A stretch of DNA of 64,000 nt from Axinella damicornis (Eukaryota; Porifera; Demospongiae; Axinellida; Axinellidae). The stretch is from NCBI GenBank assembly GCA_963931865.1, contig OZ007512.1, positions 6,593,708-6,657,707 on the forward strand, in the 5' to 3' direction. The position numbers were made by a program, and so were the translations under genes. Positions within the stretch are counted from its first letter, which is position 1, and the number at the start of each line of letters is the position of its first letter. Below the pieces are notes generated by a model. It worked only from the letters and a program-made list of their open reading frames with translations. It made no database searches and was not told the DNA's origin. Positions 1-11,749 of this stretch are shown here, piece by piece.

Positions 1-721
1 TTATCGGCTCCACCCAGTGCTCCGCCCCTTCTTGCCTTGGTCAGTGGTGAGCGTAATCATTACTACTAACAGCCAGGGGCACTCTCGTGAGTTTTGTTGG
101 ACGCTGCGTGCCCTGGGCAATGCTCAACGCTGCGTGCAGATGCCAATTTATGCTGTGGGGGAAGATTTCAATAAACTTGGACCCTAAAGAGTTAATTAAT
201 TAATGTGCAAAGTCTCCCAACGTACACTGGACATGTCTTTGATGATTTCCTGCCTATCCACTCCAATCACGGGAACAAGGCACTTGAAACATTTTCGTAG
301 AGCTTTGCACACCTGCAAAGGAGAACAATAAGAACACAGCATTTCTCTACCATGTATATGAAACCCCTTTCTATCTGGGCCAGATAGCACTTTGTGGACA
401 AGGGACTTGACTGACATTTCAAATGACCGAGTGTAGTTAGAGTCACAACTACGCATCAACGGGCTGATTATGGGATCTGTGCTTATTTCACAAACTGCCA
501 GTGGAGATCATCATATGGAGATCATCATATCCTTGTGCAAGGACTTCACAAGGAGGGATAACTGTTTCTGATATCTGTTTCATCATATCTGTAAGTTAGA
601 ATTCTGAAATTGAAGCTTGCAATGGCACTATACCTAATGTACCTCAATAATAACCTCAGGGGTCATTTGCAACCGGCTTTAATGAGCTGAGAGAGATGTA
701 AACCTGTTTAATGTGCAGCAG
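1..721. other. Left edge, little recognisable content
   Basis: Apart from the candidate minus-strand exon at 196-312 I see no gene. An AATAAA-like hexamer lies near 170 on the plus strand and could end a plus-strand transcript that starts before the window. A short direct repeat (atggagatcatcat) lies near 514-530. Confidence 0.3.
196..312 (-). CDS. Candidate terminal exon, unknown protein
   Basis: On the minus strand a pyrimidine-rich acceptor (TTCTCCTTTGCAG, next to position 312) opens a 38-codon frame that ends in TAA at 196-198. It encodes a basic, Cys-containing tail that begins VCKALRKCFKCLVPVIGVD and ends ETLHIN. The same frame also runs upstream past the acceptor, so it may instead be part of a longer exon. 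I do not recognise a family, and no partner exon lies inside the window because this strand continues toward position 1. Confidence 0.3.
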   Translation of the reverse strand: MCKALRKCFKCLVPVIGVDRQEIIKDMSSVRWETLHIN

Positions 722-1437
722 CAGGCCCGTAGGCTGGGGGGGTTCGGGGGGTTCGGACGAACCGCCCGCACGGTCATTTAGGTCCGGTCCCGCTGCAAAC
801 AAGGTACTTACAGTCTTACTTTTTGCAGTCACTGTGACTGTCTTGTGCTGGTGCCTTCCTGGAGTGCTCACACGCGATTGGTATAGCTACCAAGTAGATC
901 GTAGTGTCATGTACGATGCTTGAACAATATGAACCTCGTTCCCAGGCTTTTTGACGAGAGGAATGTCTGGGAACGAGGACGTACACGTGGCGCGTGCGCG
1001 CATTAAGTACAGATTAAGTACGTGGACACGCGATTGTCATGTACACAACATTAACATGGGGCGCCGTGAACAGAAAGAGCGTGAGAGAAAGCGGGCAGCT
1101 GCCATGTCCCAGAGTTTGCAGAAGTTCTTGCCGCCGAAAAAGAAGACCGCAGTGAATAGGCTGAAGGCGATGCTGCTGCTTCTGGTAGTCAGATAGGATA
1201 AAGTTATCATCTTTTTGTTCATGATACTGCCTAGCCAGGCATGCACACGTACACGAGCGCTAGTGTCCCAAAATGCACCAGAATCGATCTCAGAGCATCT
1301 AAAACTCAAAATTTTTCCTGGGGGGGCATGCCCCCAGACCCCCCTAGCTACTGCGCGCTTCGCGCGCTGCCAGATGGTTTGGTCCACTTCATATTCAAAG
1401 AAGAACCCCCCCTGTAAAAATTGAGCCTACGGGCCTG
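722..1437. mobile_element. Non-autonomous DNA transposon, CAGGCCCGTAGGC ends
   Basis: Perfect 13-bp terminal inverted repeats (CAGGCCCGTAGGC at 722-734, its complement at 1425-1437) bound a 716-bp element. The five bases AGCAG occur directly on both outer sides (717-721 and 1438-1442) and look like a target-site duplication. The interior has G-runs near the left end and C-runs near the right end. No transposase frame is visible, so this is a MITE-like derivative. A fragment with the same terminus lies near 45281. A second short hairpin is nested at 934-978. Confidence 0.7.
934..978. mobile_element. Short CCTCGTTCCCAGG hairpin nested in transposon
   Basis: CCTCGTTCCCAGGC and a near complement (GTCTGGGAACGAGG) face each other over about 15 bp. 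These are the ends of the window-wide TAGCCTCGTTCCCAGG family, here in a minimal or degraded form inside the 722-1437 element. Confidence 0.5.
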
Positions 1438-2928
1438 AGCAGTGTTCTCACCAAGATTCTACAGGCAAAGGACTTACAAACACGTACATGTACATAGTTG
1501 AACAGTCTGGCTTCTAAAGGGGTGGGTGTTACATAATCTACTTGCCAGTCAAAGCCCTTGTTATGATACACACTGTACATGTACATGAAATTTGCCAAAG
1601 GGAATAGGTACAGGAAGTCCAAAGGGCAGATTAGGAACCCCAAAGGTCACAGTGCCTTCTCTAGTGAGAACACAAAGCCTGCATGGTTGTCAGTGACAAA
1701 GTTAGCCAAGCTGACCATGCATTATATGCAACTTAGTGGAATGGTCAATCGTGGTGTATGAGTCTTCACAATCATGAACATGCAATGCCAATACCGTACT
1801 CTCGCGATAGAGCGCCCATGGGCGCTGCACCTTGAATGCTTGCCGAACAGGGGATGGGCACTCTTTCAAATGTTTCAACATTCAACCTCTAAAGAGTGCC
1901 CACCTTTGTTTACGTACACACAACTAGCAGTGAAGAGCAAGCAAGCACGCGTGTGTCAGAGCCCTCCCAGCACATCTACATCGCTTGAGTCACTAGCTAT
2001 ATCACCGCTCACCACGTCGTCTTCACTTCGCTGAGATCCAGCGTGGAGATCCTGGGGCCTCGTCTAACTCTTCACAGGCAGGCCAACACACATAGACGCC
2101 ATAGATGTGGATACACAGACTCATAGTGACTTTCTGCAAGCAAAGTTTCTTACCTCAGAATATACGGTAGAACATCTCGAAACTTTCCGCACTAATGCGC
2201 TCCATTGTCTGTCAATCAATGCAAGGCACGTGGCTAGTGCAAGGGTGGGCATTCATTCGAGTGAATTTTGACCCTGCACAGGAAATTGAGCCAAATGTGG
2301 GTGGTGGGCACTCTTTCGAGGGAATAACGTTGCAATGAATGAAGGTGTTAACGTAATATGCTGAATAACCAGCACTAGCACAGACCCTTGCTAGAGGAGG
2401 GGTCTGGTGAATAACCAGCACTAGCACAGACCCTTGCTAGTGGAGGGGTCTGGTGAATAACCAGCACTAGCACAGACCCTTGCTAGTGGAGGGGTCTGGT
2501 GAATAACCAGCACTAGCACAGACCCTTGCTAGTGGAGGGGTCTGGTGAATAACCAGCACTAGCACAGATCCATGGAATTTTGATCTAACAACAGTAATTG
2601 AATGCAATTGGTTGGTCACTGTTCCAAATTCGATCTTCTACTAAACCAATCACTTTTGAAATGATGGCATCGTGCCGAAAGTATTTCCTTCCCATCAGCA
2701 GAATTCAAAATCTGGTTGGTCATTCTTTCCCCATCAATGCTGACAACAGGAATGCAGCCGTGGGTCCATGCTAGGGTCGAGTTATTCACCAGACCATTCG
2801 TGCTGTTGTTTTCTTGCTTGCCCCACCCCCTCCACTGGTAGCTAAGTGAAGGGTCTGGAAACCAAACTGGCTGCGATATGCTTGGAATGCACTCAACACT
2901 TCCCTGATAATAATAACAATCCTACCTT
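1438..2928. other. Non-genic stretch with satellite
   Basis: No frame here looks like a gene. It holds the 46-bp satellite and two short related segments reading AAAGAGTGCCCACC on opposite strands (about 1891 and 2300), which suggest a weak inverted repeat. Confidence 0.4.
2363..2574. repeat. 46-bp tandem repeat, about 4.6 copies
   Basis: Copies begin at 2363, 2409, 2455, 2501 and 2547 with a 46-bp period. Each contains GAATAACCAGCACTAGCACA followed by GACCCTTGCTAG and a G-rich tail; the last copy is partial. Copies are nearly identical, so expansion is recent. No spacers separate them. Confidence 0.9.
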
Positions 2929-5126
2929 TTAGTTTCTCAGGACATGAAAGACAAAGAAGAAGAATCCCTCCAGGGACGGTAGGGGGAGGGAAACATGAGC
3001 AACCTTCAACATCTTACAGTCCGCTTACTCATCTTTGCAACCTCATAGCAAAGAGCGAAAAAGTCAAAATGGAGGAGGCTACTTTCAACTCTTTCATCTC
3101 AGAGTGTGTCTAGTACAATTACGTAGCACCACCTGGTTTATAAGTGGTGTGGTTGCAGGCTTTTAGCTTCCAGATTGCTAGGATACTAGGTGCAAGAAAA
3201 CACTCAGATAACTTGGAGAATACAGGACATTGTGGGGTGAGCATGAGCAGTGTGCAAGCATTTTAGACACCGAGGAGAGATAGAGAAGAGATTGAGTGTC
3301 AGTGAGGGTCGCAATAGCTAGAGGAAGTTTGCCATGACTATTGGTGGCACCCGTCTAGCTAGGTTTGGCACACACAAATTGTCATGTCAGTACAACTATA
3401 TATTCAGCCCTTCCTTCCTGGTCTCGTTTGGTGCTCTTTGCTTTTTTGTTCTGCACATTCATTTGATACATTCTTCACTGACGCATTCCTCCTTGCCATC
3501 CAGCATTGATGCACAATGCACCATCGAGTACAAGTCTGAACTATCCTGTTGTATGCTTGCACCAGATGAACGGTATCAATTTGCAACCAGTTGCAATGCG
3601 GCTACCAGGAATGAGGCTGCCCCAAAGACATTGTTGCACTTCCGTAGCTCGATTGCAACTCGCTGGTCGCACAATGCAGCTCATTCGAATTAACGCACAT
3701 GTCACGTAAGGACCATGCTCAGTTGATCAAGTCAGCAATGGCGTCCAAAGGGAAGACAAGAACTTATTCCAGCACTCACAACTTCCCCAGCACGGTGACT
3801 TTCGGCATGTGAGCGTCAGTGAACGACAGTGATCTCAGCTGTGTGGTCAGAATCTCTTTGTGGGGCCTTAATAAGAGCAGTACAGGCAACGAACTTCGAA
3901 GAGAGCGATCAAACAATGACGGCCGACAGTACTAGTGCTTGTATCTCCACCATCAAGGTGAGTTTCAGCACCAAAATTGTGTGGTGAGGACAGTGCATGA
4001 CAGCGATCACGACAGTGTAGTCAGAATCTTTGCAGGACATTCCTAAGTAATCAAACGCTATTTACTTACATTATTTACGCGGCTCAATTTTTCCCTTACC
4101 AGGAGTGTAATAACTATTGCATGTGCCAGATTTAGGGTATGGGAGACAGATCGACATTGCTCGACTTCAACTAGTGTGGGGCTTCTTCACACCCACCCAA
4201 TCAATTACTGGTACATTGCACAATGCACGTACCTGTAAGGAGTTGCACACAGTGAACAGCCATGCAAACACAGTTGCGTTTTCGTTCACAGCCAGCAAGC
4301 CAAAGACCCAGATGATCCCGAGGAGTGGGAGTAGAATGATTGTGCTCTTGACTGCAGTTCTGGAGAAAATAGTTCCACAATAAGAAAAGTGGCTGAACAG
4401 CCTATGGAATACTGGGATATAATTATGGCAGCTCAACGAATGGCTCCACCCTTCAACCTGGCGCCACACTACCAGCTTATTGCGTTACCTTCAATCTCGC
4501 GATGGAGGCAGAGTTTTGTTACTGGTACAGCCTTGCTTGTAATAAGGATCATTTTAGGGAAGTTGATGTAGGCCTGGAGCATCTCCACAGTAATCAGAAA
4601 GGCAGTTGTGGTGTGAAGATGAGGCATCCTGCATCCCCGGGCCTGAGCCTGGGAACAAGGCTATACACTGGCGCCACCCCTTGGTGCCATAGTATTGTGA
4701 GCACATTCAAAATTATGTTTGATGACCTTCAACTACACCAGAAGGTGATATACATGTTTGTCTATCAACACACTCAAAATATGTGGAAACTTAATTTGGC
4801 TGATTGCTCAACCAGGCTAGAAATTTCAAAAGGTGACAGATCTTGCTAATAACTGGGTTTTTTCACACCCCAATAATTTACCCACCTAACACCTGTGAAT
4901 GTATACCTCAGCTACATACGTATATTATACGTACATGTACGCCCATGCAATATGACAGTACATCACCTCTACCAACAGTTACGTTATCAACTCTTGCACT
5001 TCTTCAGGTAGCGAATCTTTACTGAGAATGCTGCCGTCGCTCACCTGTGGCCCATTGATGTCCACAAGGACGGCAAAAGATGCGAGGTGTGTTTGGTACA
5101 CACGATACTGTTCCTGCTCTCCACAG
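2929..5126 (-). pseudogene. Adhesion-GPCR 7TM region, probably broken
   Basis: Minus-strand exons in order. (1) 5045-5126, phase 2 to 0, encodes CGEQEQYRVYQTHLASFAVL and then VDINGPQ: a GPS-like stretch where HL/A matches the autoproteolysis site but the cysteine normally just before it is Tyr. (2) 4489-4628, a TM3-like segment with TAFLITVEMLQAYINF. (3) 4233-4359, phase 2 to 0, contains STIILLPLLGIIWVFGLL and FAWLFTVCNSLQ, the family hallmark of TM6 and TM7. (4) 2929-2967, GFFFFVFHVLRN and TAA, continuing NSLQ into the usual G-F-F motif. The intervals for TM1/TM2 (4629-5044) and TM4/TM5 (4360-4488) hold no hydrophobic exon, and exon 2 ends in phase 1 while exon 3 needs phase 2. A decayed or partly deleted receptor fits best; mis-assembly is the alternative. 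TM6/7 identity is very likely. Confidence 0.7.
3640..4110. mobile_element. Partial copy C of the 50.6-kb repeat element
   Basis: This segment matches 51027-51510 closely (shared words include CATGTGAGCGTCAGTGAACG and TTTTTCCCTTACCAGGAGTGT with minor change). It is a third, internal-only copy of the element found in fuller form at 50614-52456. It lies in an intron of the adhesion-GPCR locus. Confidence 0.6.
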
Positions 5127-5564
5127 CTGTAGAAAGGAAGGAGGAGGACCAGTCACTGTAGAGTACAATGCAGCAGTAAGTCCATTGTATTGCAAGGCTA
5201 ACTGGTGCCACTACCTTTAATTTGTACTCTGTGCCTATGCACATCTGAAAGTGTAGGCCAGTTGGATGGTCTGATCAAGCAAACAAACATACAACAGACT
5301 TCTCAACCGGCATCTAGCCCTCGTCACTAGAGCTTTCTACTTGGAAACTTTCCCAGCATGGAAAATGATTTGGTGTAGTAACTTAATATGGTACAGGGTT
5401 CTACCACTGGTCCTTGCAGAGCCATATACCATCAAAGCAGTTCCGGCAGTGATTGAAAGCTATGATTATATCAGAAAAACAGACACGCACTAAGTCTACT
5501 AATGTACCGCCCAACTGGAGTGCACTCATTCCAGTAAACTTGACAACGTACCCGCTCAGCATGA

Positions 5565-6027
5565 GCTCTCCCCCTTCCACTCCCTTCCCCTCACCACCCC
5601 TCCACTCCACTCACCTCATCTCCCATCTACCCCCTTCCCATCATCCCCATCCACTCCTCCCCCCTCATCACTCCTTCCACTCCACTCCCTTCATCCCCTT
5701 TCTGCTCCCCTCCTCTCATGCCCCTTCCACTCCCCTCCCCCATCACCCCTCCACTCCGCTCACCTCATCTCCCATCTACCCCTTTCCCATCATCCCCATC
5801 CACTCCTCTCCCCTCATCACTCCTTCCACTCCATCCCTTCATCCCCTTTCTGCTCACCTCCTCTCATCCCCCTTCCACTCCCCTCCCCCCATCACCCCTT
5901 CCACTCCCCTCTCCTCATCACCCTTCTCCCCTCCCCTCATCACCCTTCCACTCCCCACCCCTCATCCCTCCTTCCCCTTTCTTCATCCCTCCTTCCTCTC
6001 CCCTCACCTCATCCACCTTCTATTCCG
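5565..6027. repeat. Pyrimidine-rich imperfect satellite
   Basis: About 460 bp of nearly pure C/T on the plus strand, with repeated words such as CTCCCCTCATCACCC and CCTTCCACTCC. It opens a long Pro/Ser/His frame that is purely compositional. The tract lies in an intron of the minus-strand receptor locus, where it would be transcribed as a purine tract. Confidence 0.85.
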
Positions 6028-6289
6028 GGGGAAGGGGGCAGTGGAAGGGAGAGTAAGGGAAGTGGATGAGAGGACGGTACTACTGGCAAGCAAACCTTCA
6101 TGATGCTGGCTGGATGCATTATTAAAGCTACATGATTGTTCTGCATGATGCTGTTGAAGTGCAACGACGGTGCTTCCTGACTACTTTGCCATGTCTGCCA
6201 ATGACCCCTCTCTCTCCCCACAATAAATTGTTTCTCGACACATAATATACGTATATGGCTCGACTTGGCTTCCTTCTCCCGTAGCTACT

Positions 6290-9144
6290 AGACCATGGAG
6301 CGCTTGCCTCTTGTAGTAGCATCCACTCATGCTGCTTTTCATCAGCAAGAACTTCATCGAGCATACCAACCAGATGCTGCAGTAACAACATGGGACAAAG
6401 AAAGACACAGCAAGATAAAGATTCAGTTAGGACTGAAGATTGCTGGTTGACAAGCTGACACTGTATACTGTGGTATGAACTATTATTAGTAGTATGCATT
6501 ACGTATTTGTGGTTACTATATTTAGTCATTGTGCTGTATAACTGTAGTGTATGGCAAGTGATGTACCAGTTGAGTTCTTGCTGTCATACGTACTGTTCAA
6601 GTGATAAGACAATACCACAGTATACCAACAAAGAAAACACAGTCATACAGATTTTTACCACCCAGTGAATCGTAACACTTTCCAACATGAATTTGCAGCG
6701 TTGGTTTTGTACGTACTTACATTTCTGAAAAACAGTGCAGCTTCACCAAGGGCGCATCGAGCCGCCGAAGGCGGCGAGAGGGCATGCAACTTCCTATAGC
6801 GCACGTATAGACGGCATAGTGCTGAGTGTTACTAAAAATAACGTTTCCAGTTAAGCACATGAAATTGCGTGCACGGTTCGGTTACGGACGTTCAACGGAA
6901 CTTATTCCTTGGGCAAGGAAGATGAGTGCTACCTATGTCGGTACAGCAACGCCATCCAAGCGATCTCTAGCCCAAGTACTTCTTCTAGTCCAGGTAGCTC
7001 TCCTACCAGTGTAGAAGGCCAAGATTCGGAGATAGTATCGCCGGATGCAAACAACATTTGCCGCTCTCGACAACAGCACAACGGCTGTTGCGTAAGTTGG
7101 AGGGAGGGAATGATAGCATCGAAAGGAGCTCATGCTATATAGGTAGCTAGGTCCTGGTCAAAGACGCTACAGACGGAATATCAGCCATCTCGATCGTAAG
7201 TACAAAAAGTGACCGCATAAGGGGCGCGCGTCTACAGTTCACGTGCTTATACGGTCCAAATTTGAATTCTATATTTAGTAACACTAAGCATTTTGCCGTC
7301 TACGTACGTTGCATGTAGCCTCGTTCCCAGGCCGTCTGCCAGTCGCGCACGCACCGCATACATGACCTTTGAACCCTTGTCAAAAGTCAAAGTTCAAAGG
7401 TCACGTATGCGGTGCGCGCGCGACTGGCAGACGGCCTGGGAACGAGGCTACGTTGCATGCCCTCTCGCCGCCTTCGGCGGCTCGATGCGCCCTTGGCTTC
7501 ACTTACTGATCTTTTGTTTAGGCTTCCACAGCCGCACTTATAGGTCTTCCTGAGCTGTGTTCATCACGTAAATCTGGCATCATGGCAGAAGCAATTCCAC
7601 AAACATACCGTGACATGTACCGTAGGCATCAGGTTCTAGGATGGTTTCCATGTCTGTTCGCTTGCTTGTTGTACGTCTGAAACTATCACAAGCACAGAAT
7701 GACATCGCTTGGGTTGCCATGTCATCCAAATGACTACGCAGGAGTCAGACTTCAGGGTTTGCAAAGGCCATAGCAAAGGCACTGCAGACATAGTCTGACC
7801 GAGAACAGAAATCCAGCAACATTGACACCTGCAGAGCAGCTACGGATGGCATCAAGAGAGTGAGACATCTACCCAAATATGGCAAGCAGACTTGACAATG
7901 AGTCCAGCTCTGAGATGAATGACCACTGCCGAAGGGAAGCTGATAAGTACAGAGCAGCTGAAAGGCGAGTAAATGAGCCCCTCCAGAGACAGCTACAAGA
8001 AGGCAATTGAACATCAGGGCAATTATTGGGAGTAATTACTCCAAAACAGTTATACCGTAGTCGCGCGTTATTAGCTCACTTATAGGCACATATTTGCTGT
8101 TAGGTACAGGTTCAACTCTCGTCCCAGGTACTCACTCTTAAGCGCTGCAGTCTTCTTCCAGAAACTCTGCCATTTTCGATCATACGGTACAAAAACAGCT
8201 ATAATTCAAATTGAAGCACACTTCCTATTCGAGGAATGTCATTACAATTATATTCGTTATTAGGGCTTATAGGCACATATTTCCTTCCTGTGGAGTTATA
8301 GGCGCATGCGCCTAATAATGCGTGACTACGGTACTGCATCTGCAGCTGTTGGACCAAACACTCACAACACACTGAGAGACTTGTTAATTTATTACAGGTC
8401 TTCATACCACGATACCGTGTAGAGTTCTGAAAACCTACCCATACCAGTACACAAATTCCAGAGAACAATAATTATACTCTTAATGGGCCTAATCAGTAGA
8501 CAATCAGTGGTAATTGACATAATGGATAGTATGTAAACATCTGTACCACTAGGAGTTCAAAGTTCAAAACCAACTTGAACCTTCCACTTGCAAGCTACAT
8601 GCAGTACCCGTTTTTAAAATGATGCATGTTTGCGGATCCATTTATACTACAATTGAAGCTCCGGAAGTCTTAAACGGAGCTCCAGAAGACTTAAACAAAG
8701 CTAAAAAGCATTGCTGGATACCTAGCCTTCAGTATCTGGAATAGTAGGTCACATCTGCCCATCAAATATTGCATCACAATTGGCAGAGTGGGATTGAAAA
8801 CGTGTGTAGAATGCTGGATCACCGAAACTGTGAGTTAAAAGAATGTTCATCCTATTTTTTGCTTGCACTATTGTGGTCGTCTGGTAATCCAGCTTTTACA
8901 CACACCCAGATATTACACAGTACAGCAGCAGACACTAAGCTGACCCGTTAGCACTCCTTACCCGGCTAGATGTATTGGTGATGACATGGAGGTTGTCTTG
9001 AAGGGCATCTACGAGGTAAGGGATGATTTCCAATGAGGTTTCAAGATAGTCCACCCCAGGAGTCACTACAAGGGCACCCAGGATGTCCAGCAGTCTGCTA
9101 AATTCATCGCCAGTCAGACCATCGTCATTCAAAATGCTCTTATC
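6290..9144 (-). CDS. GAIN-like exons of the adhesion-GPCR locus
   Basis: Two minus-strand exons join in phase 0. Exon 8962-9144 (61 codons, TGTAG acceptor, GTAAGG donor) encodes DKSILNDDGLTGDEFSRLLD, then LGALVVTP and LEIIPYLVDALQDNLHV. The exon starting at 6376 (TACTGCAG acceptor) encodes HLVGMLDEVLADEKQHEWML; its donor is unresolved (6290 is approximate). The alternating hydrophobic helices and the short 'LDEVL..E....W..L' pattern resemble the helical half of GAIN domains upstream of the GPS exon at 5045-5126. Strand, order and spacing fit one locus with the 7TM exons. A transposon pair (6746-7496) and a MITE (8055-8331) sit in the intron. Family assignment rests mostly on position. Confidence 0.45.
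6856..7091 (+). CDS. Exon-like frame inside the foldback element
   Basis: From a TTTCCAGTTAAG acceptor-like site, a stop-free frame (phase 1 in, phase 0 out) runs to TGC/GTAAGT at 7091. It encodes ACTVRLRTFNGTYSLGKEDE, then CYLCRYSN, a Ser/Pro-rich stretch, and a Cys-containing end (RQQHNGCC). Composition and the clean donor argue for a real exon, either a remnant of the element's own gene or a captured host exon. No ATG is in frame, so it is not a first exon as it stands. I do not recognise the family. Confidence 0.3.
7316..7450. mobile_element. TAGCCTCGTTCCCAGG MITE with 9-bp target duplication
   Basis: The element begins TAGCCTCGTTCCCAGGCCGT and ends with the complement (GGCCTGGGAACGAGGCTA). 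CGTTGCATG flanks it directly on both sides (7307-7315 and 7451-7459). The arms extend well inward (GTCTGCCAGTCGCGC and its complement). It interrupts the right inverted repeat of the older 6746-7496 element, which orders the two insertions in time. Confidence 0.85.
8055..8331. mobile_element. MITE with CCGTAGTC ends and TA duplication
   Basis: CCGTAGTCGCGCGTTATTAG at the left matches, inverted, CTAATAATGCGTGACTACGG at the right with a few changes. TA lies on both outer sides, as for Tc1/mariner-type insertion. The 277-bp interior repeats TTATAGGCACATATTT twice and has no coding potential. Confidence 0.7.
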
Positions 9145-9948
9145 CTACAGGGAAACAAAACAGAATGTCTGGTGGTCAGTATTCATACTCCATGGCACAT
9201 GAAGTATGAATACTGCTTTCTGGTTTCCGTGCAATCAGTGATCGTCTCACTTTCGACGTGGAAAGGAAACGTAAGCTGGTGGCCCATGCGCACTAGTATC
9301 AACAGTGCCTCCTATACTGTAACAGGCTGGCCCGAATCAAACCTGCCAATGCCGCAGACTCATTCCCTTCACTGCCTTCTTCAGTCTACTCGGAGCACTC
9401 CAGTAGACTCCGTTGCCTTTCAGGTTTCATAATGCACTTGTGACAATAATTTTTATATGATATTAACCCATTTCTGAATGTTATATTGCTTGATCATACT
9501 GATGCCTGGGCCTAGGCCCGGGTGGACCCGGGTTTGGCTACGCCACTGCCTAGGTGATAGGAAAGTTGTTCCATATGTAGCCAGAATTCTCCAGACTCAA
9601 ACCTAGAGCTCATAAACTAATTCAAAGGTTACAATCACGTACATGCACCCTTTAAGCAGCAGAGTTGCTGACAAAGCCAAATATAAAAACTTCAACTGCT
9701 CCCACCACAGACTGAAACAGGCAGATGTTACATGGAGAAGCACTGATGCCTGTCCAGTAGTATTTACAGGGACATAGTTTTTCCACATCATTTGCTTATG
9801 AGCTGTCCATAACTGTGTTAGCAACAATTCCAGGCTTCAGAACCCAGACATTGTCATCCCTGCAGGGATACCAGGTTACCACCCAATAAATATCAAAAGA
9901 AGCACTTACTCATGTCTCAATGACGTCAGAGCTGGAATTCACACATAC

Positions 9949-11069
9949 TGCAACGATCCAAGTTCCCAGTGTCAACCTCCTCACAGCCGTTGCCAGGCGG
10001 CTGTGGGCTAAGATTTGCAGAATCTAGAAGCAGAAATAACAGAGCAAAGCAACACGGTCATTATTGTCAGGCCCACATGACGAAATGTCAACTCAGTGGT
10101 AAACACTTGCTTTGAAAATTGAACCAAATTTTGCAGGATACAAAATCCACACTGATCTGAGCTCCCCAATCTGATGACTAAACGCTGCTGTTAGACACAA
10201 CATGCACAGCACTTATTAACACCATAAGTGGAACTCAGGAATCCAACCAAGCATTCCACATGTACACCATTCACCTGGATGCCTCCAGGGGGCAGTACTT
10301 AGTGCAGCTGATTAGGAAAGCGCCCAAATGTTGCATGAATTAAACTGGTTTGAATCAGTTAGCTAGAATTAGCAACACAACAGATAAAAGGGGTTCACAT
10401 ACAAGAGCCAAATAAGATTAACTTCAACTTCATACACTCATGTCCAAGATTGGAAAATACTTCAAGCTTGTTCCCATGGAAACGGCATTAATTTGGGCAA
10501 CTGCAATAGCTGGGAACGAGAAAGGGGACCAGTGGGAACACAAAACTGTTGCTGTACATTGCTATCGTGTTACGACTACTGTACAGCATTAGCTAGCTAG
10601 CTAACAACCCACCTGTCAACGTCCTACAAACAGTACATGCTGTGTGACATGTTGGAGCTTCTGCTAAGATATCAGTTGCTGTCATATCAATTGCAAGTAC
10701 AGCTCGACCGGTGGGGAGAATCTTGTCCTCATCAATACACTCAACAATGACGCTGTTCCTCGTGCAGTTATTGGAGTTCTGGGAAGGCGATGAGTAAGTT
10801 TACCTACACGAATGCTGTAGCTGCTTCATTGGCGAAGCTCTATAAAACAACGCAACCATCTGTGGCTCACTAGGTTCCAGGTAGGGGAGCTCAAGGCACA
10901 GTGCCTGATTCATGCCAGGAAGTAGCGCTGGGACAAATGTGAGCATCTCCTGTCGTTGTCGGGGCCCGGGCCTGGGGCAGGCAGATCGACCGCCCGGAGC
11001 CAATCCAATGCCGATGACTGACAGAGCAGCGAGTAGAAAGATCTCGTGTTCCCTCATGTCGCCTGACAA
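9949..11069 (-). CDS. N-terminal extracellular exons, adhesion-GPCR locus
   Basis: Three minus-strand segments. The frame 10800-11069 starts MSGDMREHEIFLLAALSVIG, a plausible signal peptide, and later reads LTFVPALLPGMNQALCLELP, faintly like the first domain of alpha-2-macroglobulin family proteins. Exon 10613-10778 (CCCAG acceptor, CAG/GTGGGT donor, 55 codons) begins NSNNCTRNSVIVECIDEDKI and is Cys-rich. Exon 9949-10023 (phase 1 to 1) encodes SANLSPQPPGNGCEEVDTGN. The first two segments are in the same frame, separated by one TAA at 10800-10802, and no GT..AG removal between them keeps the frame. Either the TAA is a lesion or the first segment is not joined directly. Linkage to the 7TM exons is inferred from strand and order only. 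Confidence 0.4.
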
Positions 11070-11749
11070 GTGGCGGTGAAACAGCAGGGAGATTTGGCTT
11101 CCTCGACAACAGACCAGACTTATATAGGGCTGTTTAGCTCCGCCTACTATTATTGCCGCAGTGCTAACGTAATTATGGCCGACTTAAAATTAATTACCAT
11201 CCTATAGTCTCGCTTGCGCAACAGGTAAATTACGGACCAACCTGAATCCGTTCTTGAGGAATGATGGTGTCTTCAAATAATTAACTCCGTCAGGTGCATA
11301 CCTACACAATCTGATATAGTGAAGCAATCACCTAGCTACATGCCCACTCTCAGTAACAGCGCTAACAATGATGCAAGGCAAAATTGATACTGCACTGAGT
11401 TACCTTTCAGGTGGAATACTGTAGCTTGGATGCTCTGGTGAAACAAAGGTCCTACACTCACTACTAATGCATCACCCCAGAACCTATAATCATTCTACAA
11501 TTCACCGTGACAACCTGAATACAGACTTCATCTGCCAAATAGCTATGTGTACCCAGCAATCAGCTGGAGTGGTTCTCGTGGCCTCGATGAAGGTACATTG
11601 AGAATTATTCTTTTTACTTTAATGCAACATAGCTGCATACTGATCAGACTGTCGTTCTAGAAACATACACTACATGTGCACAGATAAGAAAACTAAAGGA
11701 AGTCATGGGTGTCCAAGGTGGAGTTTGCCGATTCTACAGTACAGGTCGA

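Larger units (their letters stand above)
6746..7496. mobile_element. Foldback-type transposon with long inverted repeats
   Basis: The first 45 bp (from CCAAGGGCGCATCGAGCC) are repeated perfectly and inverted at 7452-7496. Similarity continues more loosely inward for about another 60 bp (GACGGCA and AGTGTTACTAAA on each side). CTTCA directly flanks both ends (6741-6745, 7497-7501), a likely 5-bp target duplication. A second MITE is inserted near the right end (7316-7450). The interior holds an exon-like frame at 6856-7091. Confidence 0.75.

Noticed and set aside
2363..2574. CRISPR-like array
   Set aside because: Repeats are directly contiguous with no unique spacers, and the window is eukaryotic.
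5453..6103. 216-residue open frame, Ser/Pro/His-rich
   Set aside because: It is produced by the C/T-rich satellite; several frames are open at once and no domain or splice context supports it.
7745..8014. Minus-strand 89-residue ORF, or a plus-strand coiled-coil frame (EMNDHCRREADKYRAAERR)
   Set aside because: The plus frame looks helical but has stops and frameshifts on both sides and no splice sites; too short to call.
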